Source of the DNA: Pseudonocardia sp. MH-G8
Lineage (GTDB): Bacteria; Actinomycetota; Actinomycetes; Mycobacteriales; Pseudonocardiaceae
DNA: 64,000 bases
Assembly (NCBI RefSeq): GCF_002262885.1
Contig: NZ_NKYF01000037.1
Span: 23,302 to 87,301 of the forward strand
Direction of reading: 5' to 3'
Positions 1 through 8,774 of the stretch are shown piece by piece (the first letter of the stretch is position 1; each line of letters starts with the position of its first letter). The position numbers and the translations under genes are program-made. The notes under the pieces were generated by a model. The model ran no database searches. It was not told the origin of the DNA and saw only the letters and a list, made by a program, of their open reading frames with translations.

Positions 1-1
1 C

Positions 2-403
2 AGCTGCGACGCCCTGCGCGGCCTGCTGCGCATCCTGGTGCCGGGCGGCGTGGTCGTCGCGTCGGTGGTGTCGCTGCTCGGCACGTGGCGCCACCACCTC
101 CCCGACACCGGCGACCCCGCCGACGCGACCGCGGCCGGCTGCGGGGACACCGACGCCCCGCCACCCGTCCCGTGCCGGAAGTTCCGGTGGGGCGACGTCG
201 TCGCGCTCGTCACCGAGGCGGGCGGCACCCTCCTCGACGGCAGCGCCAGCAACTGGGCCTCCCTCGGCGACCGGGACACGCTCGCCCGGCTCGAGTCGGA
301 CCGGGAGCGGTGGCGCCGCTTCCTCGAGCACGAGATCGCGGCGTGCGCGGAGCCGGGCACCCGCGACGGCGGCACCCACATCCTCTTCGCCGTGCGGCGC
401 TGA
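2..403 (+). CDS. C-terminal part of a class I SAM-dependent methyltransferase (truncated by window edge)
   Basis: The frame is open from the first bases and stops at 401-403, so only the last 133 residues are seen. The piece begins with a helix and a hydrophobic strand, LLRILVPGGVVVASVV, the usual fourth/fifth-strand region of Rossmann-fold methyltransferases where a leader/PGG turn precedes the strand. It ends with a strand-like THILFAVRR. A short insertion with two cysteines (AGCGDTD and VPCRKF) lies between. The substrate cannot be inferred, and the SAM-binding loop lies outside the window. Confidence 0.6.
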   Translation, partial: SCDALRGLLRILVPGGVVVASVVSLLGTWRHHLPDTGDPADATAAGCGDTDAPPPVPCRKFRWGDVVALVTEAGGTLLDGSASNWASLGDRDTLARLESDRERWRRFLEHEIAACAEPGTRDGGTHILFAVRR

Positions 404-423
404 GCTGCCTCGCCGCCGCCTCC

Positions 424-439
424 GCGTTCCGCGGAACGC
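424..439. repeat. 16-bp perfect palindrome, copy 1
   Basis: GCGTTCCGCGGAACGC lies in the 128-bp gap between the methyltransferase stop and pip. An identical 16-mer occurs at 33652-33667, in another non-coding gap. There is no T-tract, so it is not an obvious intrinsic terminator. Nothing else is recognisable in this gap. Confidence 0.5.
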
Positions 440-531
440 CGAGAGATGCTCGCGCACCCGTCTCCTGCCACGCCCCCGGATCCGCCCCGCGCACCCCGCC
501 GACGTTCGTGACCACCGTCTAGCGTGATCGT

Positions 532-1482
532 GTGTACCCGCCGATCGAACCGTATGACCAGGGCCTGCTCGACGTGGGCGACGGCAACCGGATCCACTGG
601 GAGACCTGCGGCAACCCTGACGGCAAGCCCGCGCTCGTCGTGCACGGCGGGCCCGGGTCGGGGTGCACGCCGGGGCAGCGGCGCGGCTTCGACCCGCAGC
701 GCTACCGCGTGGTGCTGTTCGACCAGCGCGGCTGCGGGCGCAGCACCCCGCACGCCGCCGACCCGGCCACCGACATGGGCGTCAACACCACGGCGCACCT
801 GGTGGCCGACATGGAGCGGCTGCGCGAGCACCTGGGCGTCGACCGCTGGCTGCTGCACGGCGGTTCCTGGGGCTCGACGCTCATCCTCGCCTACGCGCAG
901 CAGTACCCGCACCGCGTCTCGGAGATCGTGATCCCCAGCGTCACGATGACCCGCCGCGCGGACATCGACTGGCTCTACCGCGGCGTCGGGCGCTTCTACC
1001 CCGAGGCGTGGGAGCGCTTCCGGGACGGCGTGCCGGAATCCGAACGCGACGGTGACCTGGTCGCCGCGTACGCCCGCCTCGTCGCGCACCCCGACCCCGC
1101 GGTGCGCGAGCGTGCCACGCTCGACTGGCTCGCCTGGGAGGACGCCGTGATCTCGGCGGAGCCGAACGCCCGCACGGGCGCCTACGGCAACCGGCCGCCC
1201 GACGCCCAGATGGCATTCGTGCGCATCTGCACCCACTACTTCTCGAACGGCGCCTGGCTGGAGGAGGGTGCGCTGCTGCGCGACGCCGGGCGGCTGGCCG
1301 GTATCCCCGGCGTCCTCGTCCACGGCCGGCTCGACATGGGTGGCCCGCCGCACACGGCCTGGGAGCTCGCGCGCGCCTGGCCCGACGCCGAGCTGCGGAT
1401 CGTCGAGGACTCCGGGCACACCGGCAGCGACACGATGCGCGCGCACCTGGTCGAGGCCCTCGACCGCTTCGCCGACCGCTGA
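532..1482 (+). CDS. pip: Proline iminopeptidase (alpha/beta hydrolase, S33)
   Basis: This 316-residue protein matches the usual size of prolyl aminopeptidase, which removes N-terminal proline from peptides in the cytosol. The N-terminal pattern (PYDQGLLDVGDGNRIHWE), the oxyanion HGGPGSG loop (about 39-45) and DQRGCGRS are typical. The nucleophile elbow GGSWGS places Ser112, and the remaining triad is probably Asp268 (GRLDMGG) and His296 (DSGHTG). The start is GTG at 532; no strong Shine-Dalgarno sequence precedes it. The gene stands alone and converges on the ABC transporter operon 30 bp downstream. Other alpha/beta hydrolases are possible, but the motif set is that of the pip family. Confidence 0.9.
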   Translation: MYPPIEPYDQGLLDVGDGNRIHWETCGNPDGKPALVVHGGPGSGCTPGQRRGFDPQRYRVVLFDQRGCGRSTPHAADPATDMGVNTTAHLVADMERLREHLGVDRWLLHGGSWGSTLILAYAQQYPHRVSEIVIPSVTMTRRADIDWLYRGVGRFYPEAWERFRDGVPESERDGDLVAAYARLVAHPDPAVRERATLDWLAWEDAVISAEPNARTGAYGNRPPDAQMAFVRICTHYFSNGAWLEEGALLRDAGRLAGIPGVLVHGRLDMGGPPHTAWELARAWPDAELRIVEDSGHTGSDTMRAHLVEALDRFADR

Positions 1483-1512
1483 CCACCCGCGCCGGACGCG
1501 CCCACAGCCCCG

Positions 1513-2529
1513 TCACGTTCCGGCGGGTCGACGCGCCCAGGTCGCCAGCTCCGCCCAGCCCGCCAGGTCGGTGGTGGCACCGGACGCCGTCACCGTGAAC
1601 CGCCCGTCCCCGTGCACCGTCACACGGGCCGCGGCGTCCTGCGCGCCGTTGCCCGCGACGATCCAGCCCTCGCGCGCGAGCAGCCGGGCCGCGAGTGCCG
1701 CGGCGGGTTCGGGGCCCACCACCGACACCGCGGACCCGCGACGGTCGCCGTGCAGGGCGAACGTGCCCGTGACCGGGTCGAAGGCGAGGCCGGGCGCGTC
1801 GAACACCTCCCCCACCACACCGTCGGCCACGAGTTGCTCCGGCGGCCCGGCGCGCAGCCGCCCGGCCCGGTCCAGCAGCCAGACGTGGTCGGCCAGGCGC
1901 AGCGCGGGCTCCAGGTCGTGCGTGGACACCAGCACGCACAGCCCGTCCTCGCGGGCCAGGCGGCGCAGCAGGGCCAGCAGGGCCACCCGCGACGAGACGT
2001 CGAGGAACGCGGTCGGTTCGTCCAGCAGCAGCACCGCGGGCTCCTGGGCCAGGGCGCGGGCGGTGAGGACGCGCTGACGCTCGCCGTCGGAGAGCTCCGC
2101 GACGCGACGCCCTGCCAGGTGCCCGGCCCCGGCCGCGGCGATCGCGGCCGTCACCGCCGCCCGGTCGGCCTCGCGCAGCGCGCCGGTCGGACCGGTGTGC
2201 GGGTGGCGGCCCAGCGCCACCAACTCCTCCACGGCGAGCAGACCGGGGTCGACGCGCTCGGTGAGCACCACCGCCACCCGGCGCGCGCGTTCCGCGGCGG
2301 GCAGCGCGAGCAGGTCGGCACCGTCGAGGCGCACGGTGCCGGCCAGGGGCGGGAGCAGGCCCGCCACGGCGTGCAGCAGCGTGGACTTGCCGGTGCCGTT
2401 GGGGCCGACCAGCACCGTCAGCTCGCCGGCGGCCGCCCGCGCCTGCACGCCGGCGAGCACGACGCCCGGCGCGCGCCGTCGCCCGCGCCGGTAGCCGAGG
2501 TCGAGCCCATCGAGGGCCAGGCCGCTCAC
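1513..2529 (-). CDS. ABC transporter ATPase of a FecE/BtuD-type importer, with C-terminal extension
   Basis: A 338-residue nucleotide-binding subunit. Walker A is GPNGTGKST (42-50), the signature is LSDGERQRV and Walker B is VLLLDEP, followed by the STHD H-loop. It would energise uptake of an iron-siderophore or corrinoid. Its GTG start overlaps the permease stop (GTGA), so the two are translationally coupled. About 75 residues follow the usual end of such ATPases (after the LAFDPVTGTF region) and look like a small alpha/beta regulatory domain of unknown role. Last gene of the minus-strand cob/ABC run. Confidence 0.88.
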   Translation of the reverse strand: MSGLALDGLDLGYRRGRRRAPGVVLAGVQARAAAGELTVLVGPNGTGKSTLLHAVAGLLPPLAGTVRLDGADLLALPAAERARRVAVVLTERVDPGLLAVEELVALGRHPHTGPTGALREADRAAVTAAIAAAGAGHLAGRRVAELSDGERQRVLTARALAQEPAVLLLDEPTAFLDVSSRVALLALLRRLAREDGLCVLVSTHDLEPALRLADHVWLLDRAGRLRAGPPEQLVADGVVGEVFDAPGLAFDPVTGTFALHGDRRGSAVSVVGPEPAAALAARLLAREGWIVAGNGAQDAAARVTVHGDGRFTVTASGATTDLAGWAELATWARRPAGT

Positions 2530-3557
2530 GACACCGCCGTCGCGAACCGCCTGCTGCGCAGCAGCACCGCGATCACGACCGGGGCGCCGACCAGCGAGGT
2601 CACGACGTTCAATGGCACCACCGTCTCGGTGCCCGGCGGGTGCCCCGCGATCGAGCAGGCCAGCACCACCGCGGCGCCGGCGAGCGCGGTGACCGGCAGC
2701 AGGACCCGATGGTCGGACGTGTCGACCAGCAGCCGGGCCAGGTGCGGCACCGCGATCCCGACGAACGCGATCGGCCCGCAGAACGCGGTGACGCCACCGG
2801 CGAGCAGGGCCACCGCCACCACGACCGCGGCCCGCAGCCGCCGGACCGGCACGCCGACGCTGCGGGCGTGCGCCTCGCCGAGCAGGAGCGCGTTCAGCGG
2901 CTTCACCAGCAGCGCGGCCACCACGAGCCCGGCGCCCACCACCGCGGCGAGCACCGGCAGGTCGGCCCCGCCCGTGCCGTCGATGCTGCCCAGTCCCCAC
3001 ACGACGTACTGCTGCGCGATGCGCGGGTCGCTCCACACCAGCACCAGGCTCACGACCGCGGTGGTCACCGCGCCGACCATCACGCCGACGACGAGCAACG
3101 TCACCACCGAACGCACCCAGCGCGCGAGCACCAGCACCAGGGCCAGCACGGCGGCGGCCCCGAGCGCGGCCGCACCGACGGCGCCGAGCCGTGCCGCGCC
3201 GGCCAGCCCCTCAGCAAAGCCCGCCGCCGTCCCCGCCGCACCGCCTGCCACGAGCGAGAGCGCCACCCCGAGCCCCGCGCCGGAGCTCACGCCCAGCACG
3301 TAGGGGTCGGCGAGCGGGTTGCGGAACAGGGTCTGCACCAGTGCCCCGGCCACGGCCAGCGCGGCGCCCGCCAGCACCGCGGTGAACGCCCGCGGCAGCC
3401 GCACGGTGCCGATCACGACGCTCCACCGCGGGTCCGAGGGCGCGGCGCCGGCGAGCACCCGCACCGTGTCCGGCAGCGGCACGCTCACCGGCCCGAGCGC
3501 CACGGCCAGCACGAACAGCGCCAGCACCGCGGCGGCCAGCACCGCCAACAGCTTCAC
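2526..3557 (-). CDS. FecCD-family permease of the same importer
   Basis: A 343-residue, very hydrophobic protein with about ten membrane segments, as expected for BtuC/FecD/FhuB-type permeases. Family hallmarks include FRNPLADPYVLGVSSGAGLG near residues 85-104 and GEAHARSVGVPVRRLR around the cytoplasmic coupling loop. The late CGPIAFVGIAVPHLAR motif is also characteristic. The GTG start (3555-3557) overlaps the binding-protein stop by 4 bp, and the end overlaps the ATPase start by 4 bp, forming a tight three-gene importer. Confidence 0.92.
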   Translation of the reverse strand: MKLLAVLAAAVLALFVLAVALGPVSVPLPDTVRVLAGAAPSDPRWSVVIGTVRLPRAFTAVLAGAALAVAGALVQTLFRNPLADPYVLGVSSGAGLGVALSLVAGGAAGTAAGFAEGLAGAARLGAVGAAALGAAAVLALVLVLARWVRSVVTLLVVGVMVGAVTTAVVSLVLVWSDPRIAQQYVVWGLGSIDGTGGADLPVLAAVVGAGLVVAALLVKPLNALLLGEAHARSVGVPVRRLRAAVVVAVALLAGGVTAFCGPIAFVGIAVPHLARLLVDTSDHRVLLPVTALAGAAVVLACSIAGHPPGTETVVPLNVVTSLVGAPVVIAVLLRSRRFATAVS

Positions 3558-4717
3558 GTCACCCGTCGCAGGTAGACGAGCTCGTGATCGGGCAGCAGGT
3601 CCGGGTGCAGCACCGCGACGAGGTCCGCCAGCAGCTCGTCGGGATGCGTGATCCCCCGCTCGTGCACCTCGTTGCCACCGGTCGGGCCGATCCGCCGGTC
3701 GCGGTTCCACACCTGCCCGTCGCGGACGGCCGCCAGCGCGCCGTAGCGCGGGTCGGCGGCGGTGACGTCGGCGAGCGTGGCCCACCCGCCGTCGGCGATC
3801 CACACGGGGGCGGAGCCGTCGGCCACGTAGAGGCTCTCGAAGTCCTTCGGTATGCCGCCCGCGGCCGGGTTGCCGGCCTCCGACCAGGTGCCGCCCGCGT
3901 CGCGCAGCAGCGCACCGGACGTGCTGCCGCCGGTCGGCACCCGCCACCCGCCCTCGTAGAGCTGCCCGTACAGCACGGGGACCGGCGGGGCGCCCGCAGC
4001 CAGGGCAGCCAGCTCGCCGTAGCGGGCCTCGATCGCGGCGAACACGCGCTCGGCCTCGGCCTCGCGGCCGGTGAGCGCACCCATCACCTTGATCCACTCG
4101 GCCTGCGCGAGCGGGCCGCTCTCGAGGTAGTCGGCCCAGCCGAGCACCGGGACACCCGCCCGGCGCAACGTCGGGAACGACGGGTCGTCCGTGCCCTGGC
4201 TGAGCAGCACGTCCGGGGCGGCCGCGGCCACACGCTCGACGTCGACCTGCCCGCCGGTCGCGAACCCGGTCACCGCACCGGTGGCGATGCGCGCCCGCGC
4301 CTCGGGCCCGGAGACGAAGTCGGGCGTGCCCACGCCGGTGAGGACGTCGAGCGCGCCGATGTCGGCGAGCATGGGCAGCTGGGTCGTGGACGCGGCGTAC
4401 ACGCTGCGCACCGGCACCTCGACCACCGGCGCCCCGGCCAGCTCGGCCGGCAACGCCGGCGCGGGCTCGCCGCAGGGCAGCAGCACGGTCGACTCCGGGG
4501 CTCCGCCGGGGTAGGGCTGGGCCACGGTCAGCACGCGGTAGTCGCCCGCGTCCTGGAGCGTGACGTTCGTGGCGTGCCGCAGTTGCACCGGCGCGGCCGG
4601 CGCGGCCGGCGGGCAGCCCGGTGGGGCCGCGGGCGGCACGGCGGCCGGTGCGGCGCAGGCCGCCACCACCACGGCGGTCAGGGCGGCGACGAGCGCCTGC
4701 AGGGCGGGGCGGGTCAC
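3554..4717 (-). CDS. Substrate-binding lipoprotein of the FecCD-type importer (BtuF/FepB-like)
   Basis: A 387-residue periplasmic-binding-protein homologue. The N-terminus is a lipoprotein signal with lipobox-like VVVAACAAP (Cys near residue 18). The mature part has the two-lobe class III pattern: a first lobe with VLTGVGTPDFVSGPEA, a linking helix containing YLESGPLAQAEWIKVMG, and a second lobe ending in HPDELLADLVAVLHP. The GTG start is set by a GAGGAG Shine-Dalgarno sequence just upstream. Because cobK and cobF lie directly upstream on the same strand, a corrinoid or cobalt-complex substrate is plausible, but ferric siderophore uptake cannot be excluded. Confidence 0.85.
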   Translation of the reverse strand: MTRPALQALVAALTAVVVAACAAPAAVPPAAPPGCPPAAPAAPVQLRHATNVTLQDAGDYRVLTVAQPYPGGAPESTVLLPCGEPAPALPAELAGAPVVEVPVRSVYAASTTQLPMLADIGALDVLTGVGTPDFVSGPEARARIATGAVTGFATGGQVDVERVAAAAPDVLLSQGTDDPSFPTLRRAGVPVLGWADYLESGPLAQAEWIKVMGALTGREAEAERVFAAIEARYGELAALAAGAPPVPVLYGQLYEGGWRVPTGGSTSGALLRDAGGTWSEAGNPAAGGIPKDFESLYVADGSAPVWIADGGWATLADVTAADPRYGALAAVRDGQVWNRDRRIGPTGGNEVHERGITHPDELLADLVAVLHPDLLPDHELVYLRRVT

Positions 4718-4770
4718 GGCTCTCTCCTCGCGAGCGCGGCGGCGACCACGGCCGGTACGGGCTGCAGCGA

Positions 4771-5538
4771 TCACGTTGCGGGCGGACCGCCACCCGGCGC
4801 GGTGGTCGTCAGCCAGGCGACCGCCTCGTCCACCGTGGCGACGGCGGGGGCCTCGGGGGCGGGCGGACGGTCCAGCAGCACGACCGGCAGGCCCAGCTCC
4901 CGGGCCGCCACCAGCTTCGCGGCGGTCAGCTCGCCGCCGCTGTCGCGCGTGACCAGCACATCGACGCGGTGTTCCCGCAGCAGGGCACGCTCCGCGTCGG
5001 CGGTGAAGGGCCCGCGGGCCAGCACGAGGTGGTGCCGCGCGGGCAGGGGCGGAGGCGGCGGGTCGACCGACCGCAGCAGGAACCACTGCGCGAGCCCCGC
5101 GAACGCGGCGAGGTCACCGCTGCCGGTGGCGAGGAAGACCCGCTCCCCCAGCTCCGGCAGCAGCGCGGCCGCGGCGCCCGCGTCCGGTACGCGGTGCCAA
5201 CGGTCCCCGGGCCCGGCCGTCCACCCCGAGCGGCGCAGCACGAGCAGCGGAACGCCGGCCGCGGCGGTGGCGGCCACCGCGTGCGCGCTCATCCGGGAGG
5301 CGAAGGGGTGCGTGGCGTCGACGACCGCGTCGGTCCGGTGCCCGCGCAGCCACCCGAGCAGGCCGTCCGCGCCGCCGAACCCGCCGATGCGCACGTCACC
5401 GCAGGGCAGCCGCGGCACCGCCACGCGACCTGCCAGCGAGGAGGTGACCGCGATCGCGGGGTCGTTGTGCAACGCGGCGGCGAGCCTGCGGGCCTCGGCG
5501 GTGCCGCCGAGCACGAGCACGTTGCGCACCCCGCTCAC
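4771..5538 (-). CDS. cobK: Precorrin-6A reductase
   Basis: A 255-residue enzyme that reduces precorrin-6A to 6B with NADPH in aerobic cobalamin synthesis. Visible family motifs are the N-terminal VLVLGGTAEARRLA, the TDAVVDATHPFASRMSAHA stretch near residues 70-88 and the late VLVTRDSGGELTAAKL. Length is normal. It overlaps the end of cobF by 4 bp (ATGA), and 53 bp separate it from the ABC binding protein. No cobalamin riboswitch was recognised upstream. Confidence 0.93.
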   Translation of the reverse strand: MSGVRNVLVLGGTAEARRLAAALHNDPAIAVTSSLAGRVAVPRLPCGDVRIGGFGGADGLLGWLRGHRTDAVVDATHPFASRMSAHAVAATAAAGVPLLVLRRSGWTAGPGDRWHRVPDAGAAAALLPELGERVFLATGSGDLAAFAGLAQWFLLRSVDPPPPPLPARHHLVLARGPFTADAERALLREHRVDVLVTRDSGGELTAAKLVAARELGLPVVLLDRPPAPEAPAVATVDEAVAWLTTTAPGGGPPAT

Positions 5539-6314
5539 CGGGCGTACCTGCGCAGCAGGTAGGTGTCCATGATCCAGCCCTTGCGGGCGCGCAGCTCGGC
5601 CCGCAGCCGCGCGATCTCGTCGCGCACCTCCCGCAGGTCGCCGTGCACCAGCACCTGATCGGGTGTGCCGAGGTAGGCACCCCAGTAGATGTCCCAGCGC
5701 GAGTCCGGGCCGTCGGCGGGCACCGCGGCGAAGGCGTCGACGGCGTCCAGCATCACGACGACGTCATCCACGCCCGGCGGCGGGCCCTCGTCGGCCAGCC
5801 GACGCCCCGTGGTGACGAGGAACGGGCGCCCGACCCGGTTGAGCACGACGCGGTGCGCGGCCGCGAGGGCCTGCACGGCGCTGATCCCGGGGATCGAGAC
5901 GACGTCGAACGCGACCCCGCCGCGCGCCCCGATGCCGTCGAGGATGCGCAGCGTGCCGTCGTAGAGGGCCGGGTCACCCCACACCAGGAACGCGCCGGCC
6001 CCGTCGTCGCCGAGCTCGTCGGCGAGCATCCGCTCGTAGAGGGCGGCCCGCCGCTCCTGCCAGTCGCCCACGGCCGCCGCGTAGCCCGCGGTTGCGGCGC
6101 TGCGGTCCCGCTGCGGGTCGCGCGCGGTGACCACCCGGTGCGGGCGGGTGACGTGGCGGGCCAGCAGGTCGGCGCGCAGGCCCGCGAGGTCGCCCTTGGC
6201 ATCGCCCTTGTCGATGGTGAAGAAGACGTCGGTGCGGTTCATCGCCGCCACCGCCTCGAGCGTGAGGTGGTCGGGGTCGCCCGCACCGATACCGATGACA
6301 TACACCGTACGCAC
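5535..6314 (-). CDS. cobF: Precorrin-6A synthase (deacetylating)
   Basis: A 259-residue SAM-dependent tetrapyrrole methylase. It methylates precorrin-5 at C1 and removes the extruded acetyl group. The N-terminal YVIGIGAGDPDHLTLEA, the TDVFFTIDKGDAKGDL block and the FLVWGDPALYDGTLRIL block are typical of CobF rather than other precorrin methylases. The start is GTG at 6312-6314, only 6 bp after the lipid kinase stop, so it is probably co-transcribed with that gene and with cobK. Confidence 0.93.
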   Translation of the reverse strand: MRTVYVIGIGAGDPDHLTLEAVAAMNRTDVFFTIDKGDAKGDLAGLRADLLARHVTRPHRVVTARDPQRDRSAATAGYAAAVGDWQERRAALYERMLADELGDDGAGAFLVWGDPALYDGTLRILDGIGARGGVAFDVVSIPGISAVQALAAAHRVVLNRVGRPFLVTTGRRLADEGPPPGVDDVVVMLDAVDAFAAVPADGPDSRWDIYWGAYLGTPDQVLVHGDLREVRDEIARLRAELRARKGWIMDTYLLRRYAR

Positions 6315-6320
6315 GCCCGT

Positions 6321-7367
6321 CTACCCCGGGTCCGGTGTGTCGGGCGGCGGGACGGTCGGCACCCGCACCAGCAGCGCCTGCGGGTCCACCCGGATCGCGA
6401 GCTCCTGCGCGTCGCCGACCGGGTCGCCGTCGACCTGGCACGGCTGCGGGGCCTCGGTGCGGATCCCGATCGAACGAGCCTGCCAGTGCTCGACGCGCTC
6501 GTGCCCGGCGCGCCTGCGCGTGATCACGCGCAGCGCGACCGCGATCCAGCCGGCGAACGTACTGGGCGCGATGCTCACCACGTCGAGGACGCCGTCGTCG
6601 ATCGTGGCCCGCGGCATCAGCACGAGCCCGCCCAGCAGGGTGCCGCTGTTGCCGACGACCACCGCGCGGGTGCGGCGGCGCAGGGGCGGGGCGTCGTCGA
6701 GGGCGAGCGTGACGCGCACGCGCCGCCCACGCATGGCGCGCAGCCCGGAGATCACGTAGGCGAGCGGCCCGACCCGGACCTTCAGCGCCTCGGGCGTGTT
6801 GACCATGATCGCGGCATCGAACCCGGTGCCGGCCATCACGAGGAACACCCGCTCCTCCTCGGAACCGTCGATCCGGATCCGCCCGACGTCGATCGCGCGG
6901 TCGTCGCCGGTGAGCGCGAGGCGGGCGGCCGTCGGCACGTTCTCCGGCGTGCCGAGCGTACGGGCGAGCAGGTTGCCCGTTCCCGCCGGCACCAGGCCCA
7001 TCGCGACCCCCGTACCCGCCAGCGCCTCGGCCACCGATCGGACGGTGCCGTCCCCGCCGCAGGCCAGTACGACGTCGGCGCCCCGCTCCACGGCCAGCCG
7101 GGCCTGCCCGGTGCCCGGATCCTCCACCGTGGTCTCGAGCCAGAGCGGCTCCGCCCAGCCGAGTCCGGTGCACACCGCGGTGATGCGCTGCCGCGTGCCC
7201 GGCTCGATCTTCGTGGGGTTGGCGACGACGGCGGCCAGTGGCCGGTCCTCCGGCTCCGCCCTGAGCGTTTCCGGGTCGGCGGACCGCAGCCGCCCGCGGA
7301 GCACGACGACCACGAGGATCCCCAGCACGGGCAGGGCCGCCACCGCGAGCACCCACCAGTCGTTCAC
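6321..7367 (-). CDS. Diacylglycerol kinase-family lipid kinase with N-terminal membrane helix
   Basis: A 348-residue protein. Residues 5-24 form a membrane helix (LAVAALPVLGILVVVVL). The DAGK catalytic domain follows: a VVANPTK strand near residue 50, a glycine-rich ACGGDGTVRSVAEALAG loop, then GLVPAGTGNLLARTLG. These are the nucleotide-binding hallmarks of DgkB/YegS-type kinases acting on diacylglycerol or sphingoid lipids. The GTG start has no strong Shine-Dalgarno sequence. Being immediately upstream of cobF is probably an operon accident rather than a functional link. Confidence 0.85.
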   Translation of the reverse strand: MNDWWVLAVAALPVLGILVVVVLRGRLRSADPETLRAEPEDRPLAAVVANPTKIEPGTRQRITAVCTGLGWAEPLWLETTVEDPGTGQARLAVERGADVVLACGGDGTVRSVAEALAGTGVAMGLVPAGTGNLLARTLGTPENVPTAARLALTGDDRAIDVGRIRIDGSEEERVFLVMAGTGFDAAIMVNTPEALKVRVGPLAYVISGLRAMRGRRVRVTLALDDAPPLRRRTRAVVVGNSGTLLGGLVLMPRATIDDGVLDVVSIAPSTFAGWIAVALRVITRRRAGHERVEHWQARSIGIRTEAPQPCQVDGDPVGDAQELAIRVDPQALLVRVPTVPPPDTPDPG

Positions 7368-7429
7368 GACGAAACCCTATGCGGCGCGCGCCGCCCCCGC
7401 GCGCGGCGTCCACCACACGTCCGGACGGA

Positions 7430-7473
7430 GTACACCCGGATCGCGACACACGTACATCCGGAGCGCGACTCGC
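7430..7473. repeat. Two tandem 22-bp repeats of a dispersed family
   Basis: 7430-7451 and 7452-7473 match at 18 of 22 positions. Both begin GTACAYCCGGA and continue into a CGCGACnC core. A third relative (19/22 to the second unit) is at 12228-12249, inside the palindromic terminator region. The repeats fill the 139-bp gap between the lipid kinase start and the cysteine-desulfurase-like gene; no promoter was recognised here. Confidence 0.5.
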
Positions 7474-7506
7474 GGGAAGTCGGGAAGGCGGCGTGCGACG
7501 TCTAAC

Positions 7507-8736
7507 CTAACCGTCCAGGAACGCGGCGAGTCCGTCGAGCAGGCGCTCGACATCCGTGTCGTCGACGTAGGGAGCCAAACCGATCCGCAGCGCCCCACCG
7601 TCGCCGAGGCCGAGACGGCGCGACGCCTCGATCGCGTAGAACGAGCCCGCGGGGGCGTGCACGCCGCGCTCGGCGAGGAACGCGTATGCCGCGGCCGGCT
7701 CCCGACCGGCGAACGAGACGAGCAGCGTGGGAGTGCGGTGCGCCGCCCGCGAGTGCACGGTGACACCGGGCAGCCGGGCGAGCCCCTCCTCGATGCGCTC
7801 CCGCAGCCGGTCCTCGTGGGCCCCGATCACACCGAGCGCCGACACGAGTTGCGCACGCCGCCCACCTGCCACGCCGCCCAGCGCGGCCAGGAAGTCGACG
7901 GCTGCCGTGGTGCCCGCCAGCAGCTCGTAGGGCAGGGTGCCGAGCTCGAACCGCTCCGGCACGACGTCCGTGGACGGCAGGAGCTTCTGCGGGTGCAGCC
8001 GCTCCAGCAGCGCAGGTGCCGCCGCGAGCACGCCGCAGTGGGGGCCGAGGAACTTGTAGGGCGAGCACACGTAGAAGTCGGCACCCAGCGCCTGCAGGTG
8101 CACCGGCTGGTGAGCGGTGGCGTGCACGCCGTCGACGTAGGCCAGCGCGCCCGCCTCGTGGGCCAGGTCCGTGATCGCTCGCACCGGCGGGCAGGTCCCG
8201 AGCAGGTTCGAGGCGGCCGTCACCGCGACGAGCCGGGTGCGCGGCGAGAGCACGGGCGCCACGTCCTCGGCGGCGAGCTCGGCGGTGGCCGGATCGAACT
8301 GCGCCCAGCGCACCCGCGCCCCCACCGCCTCCGCGGCCTGCACCCACGGACGGATGTTCGCGTCGTGGTCCAGCGAGGTGACGACGACCTCGTCGCCCGG
8401 CTCCCAGGTGGCCGCGAGCGTGCGCGCGGCGTCGTAGGTCAGCTGGGTCATGCTGCGCCCGAACACGACACCGGCCGGGTCCGCGCCGAGCAGGTCGGCC
8501 ACGGCGAGGCGCGCCGACACGACGATCTCGTCCGCGGTGCGTTCGGCCGCGGTGATCCGGCCCCGGTTCGCCAACGGCGACACGAGCGTGCGCGCCACGG
8601 CCTCGGCGACCGCAACGGGCACCTGGGACCCGCCCGGCCCGTCGAAATGGGCGTAGCCGGCGGTCAGCGCCGGGAAATGGCTGCGGACCGCCTCGACGTC
8701 GTAGGCGACGTCGGAGTGCGGGACATCAGAGGGCAT
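7507..8736 (-). CDS. Cysteine desulfurase-like PLP enzyme (class V aminotransferase fold)
   Basis: A 409-residue fold-type I PLP enzyme. The early AHFDGPGGSQVP is typical of the cysteine-desulfurase-like subfamily, and VTSLDHDANIRPW and VDGVHATAHQP provide the cofactor-contact Asp/His. The probable PLP lysine is in CSPYKFLGPHCG. The flexible cysteine loop of true SufS enzymes is not evident, so sulfur transfer is not assured and another beta-elimination or lyase activity is possible. It lies alone between the repeat region and the kinase-like gene, with no suf or isc neighbours. Confidence 0.85.
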   Translation of the reverse strand: MPSDVPHSDVAYDVEAVRSHFPALTAGYAHFDGPGGSQVPVAVAEAVARTLVSPLANRGRITAAERTADEIVVSARLAVADLLGADPAGVVFGRSMTQLTYDAARTLAATWEPGDEVVVTSLDHDANIRPWVQAAEAVGARVRWAQFDPATAELAAEDVAPVLSPRTRLVAVTAASNLLGTCPPVRAITDLAHEAGALAYVDGVHATAHQPVHLQALGADFYVCSPYKFLGPHCGVLAAAPALLERLHPQKLLPSTDVVPERFELGTLPYELLAGTTAAVDFLAALGGVAGGRRAQLVSALGVIGAHEDRLRERIEEGLARLPGVTVHSRAAHRTPTLLVSFAGREPAAAYAFLAERGVHAPAGSFYAIEASRRLGLGDGGALRIGLAPYVDDTDVERLLDGLAAFLDG

Positions 8737-8774
8737 GTCCGCACCCTGTCACGTTCCCCCGACGGCCGGGAGGA

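Noticed and set aside
4718..7506. Cobalamin riboswitch expected near cobF/cobK/importer
   Set aside because: I searched the gaps by eye and saw no B12-box-like core; gaps within the operon are too short.
7507..8736. A true SufS/IscS cysteine desulfurase
   Set aside because: The PLP fold is clear but the catalytic Cys loop and suf/isc neighbours are not seen.
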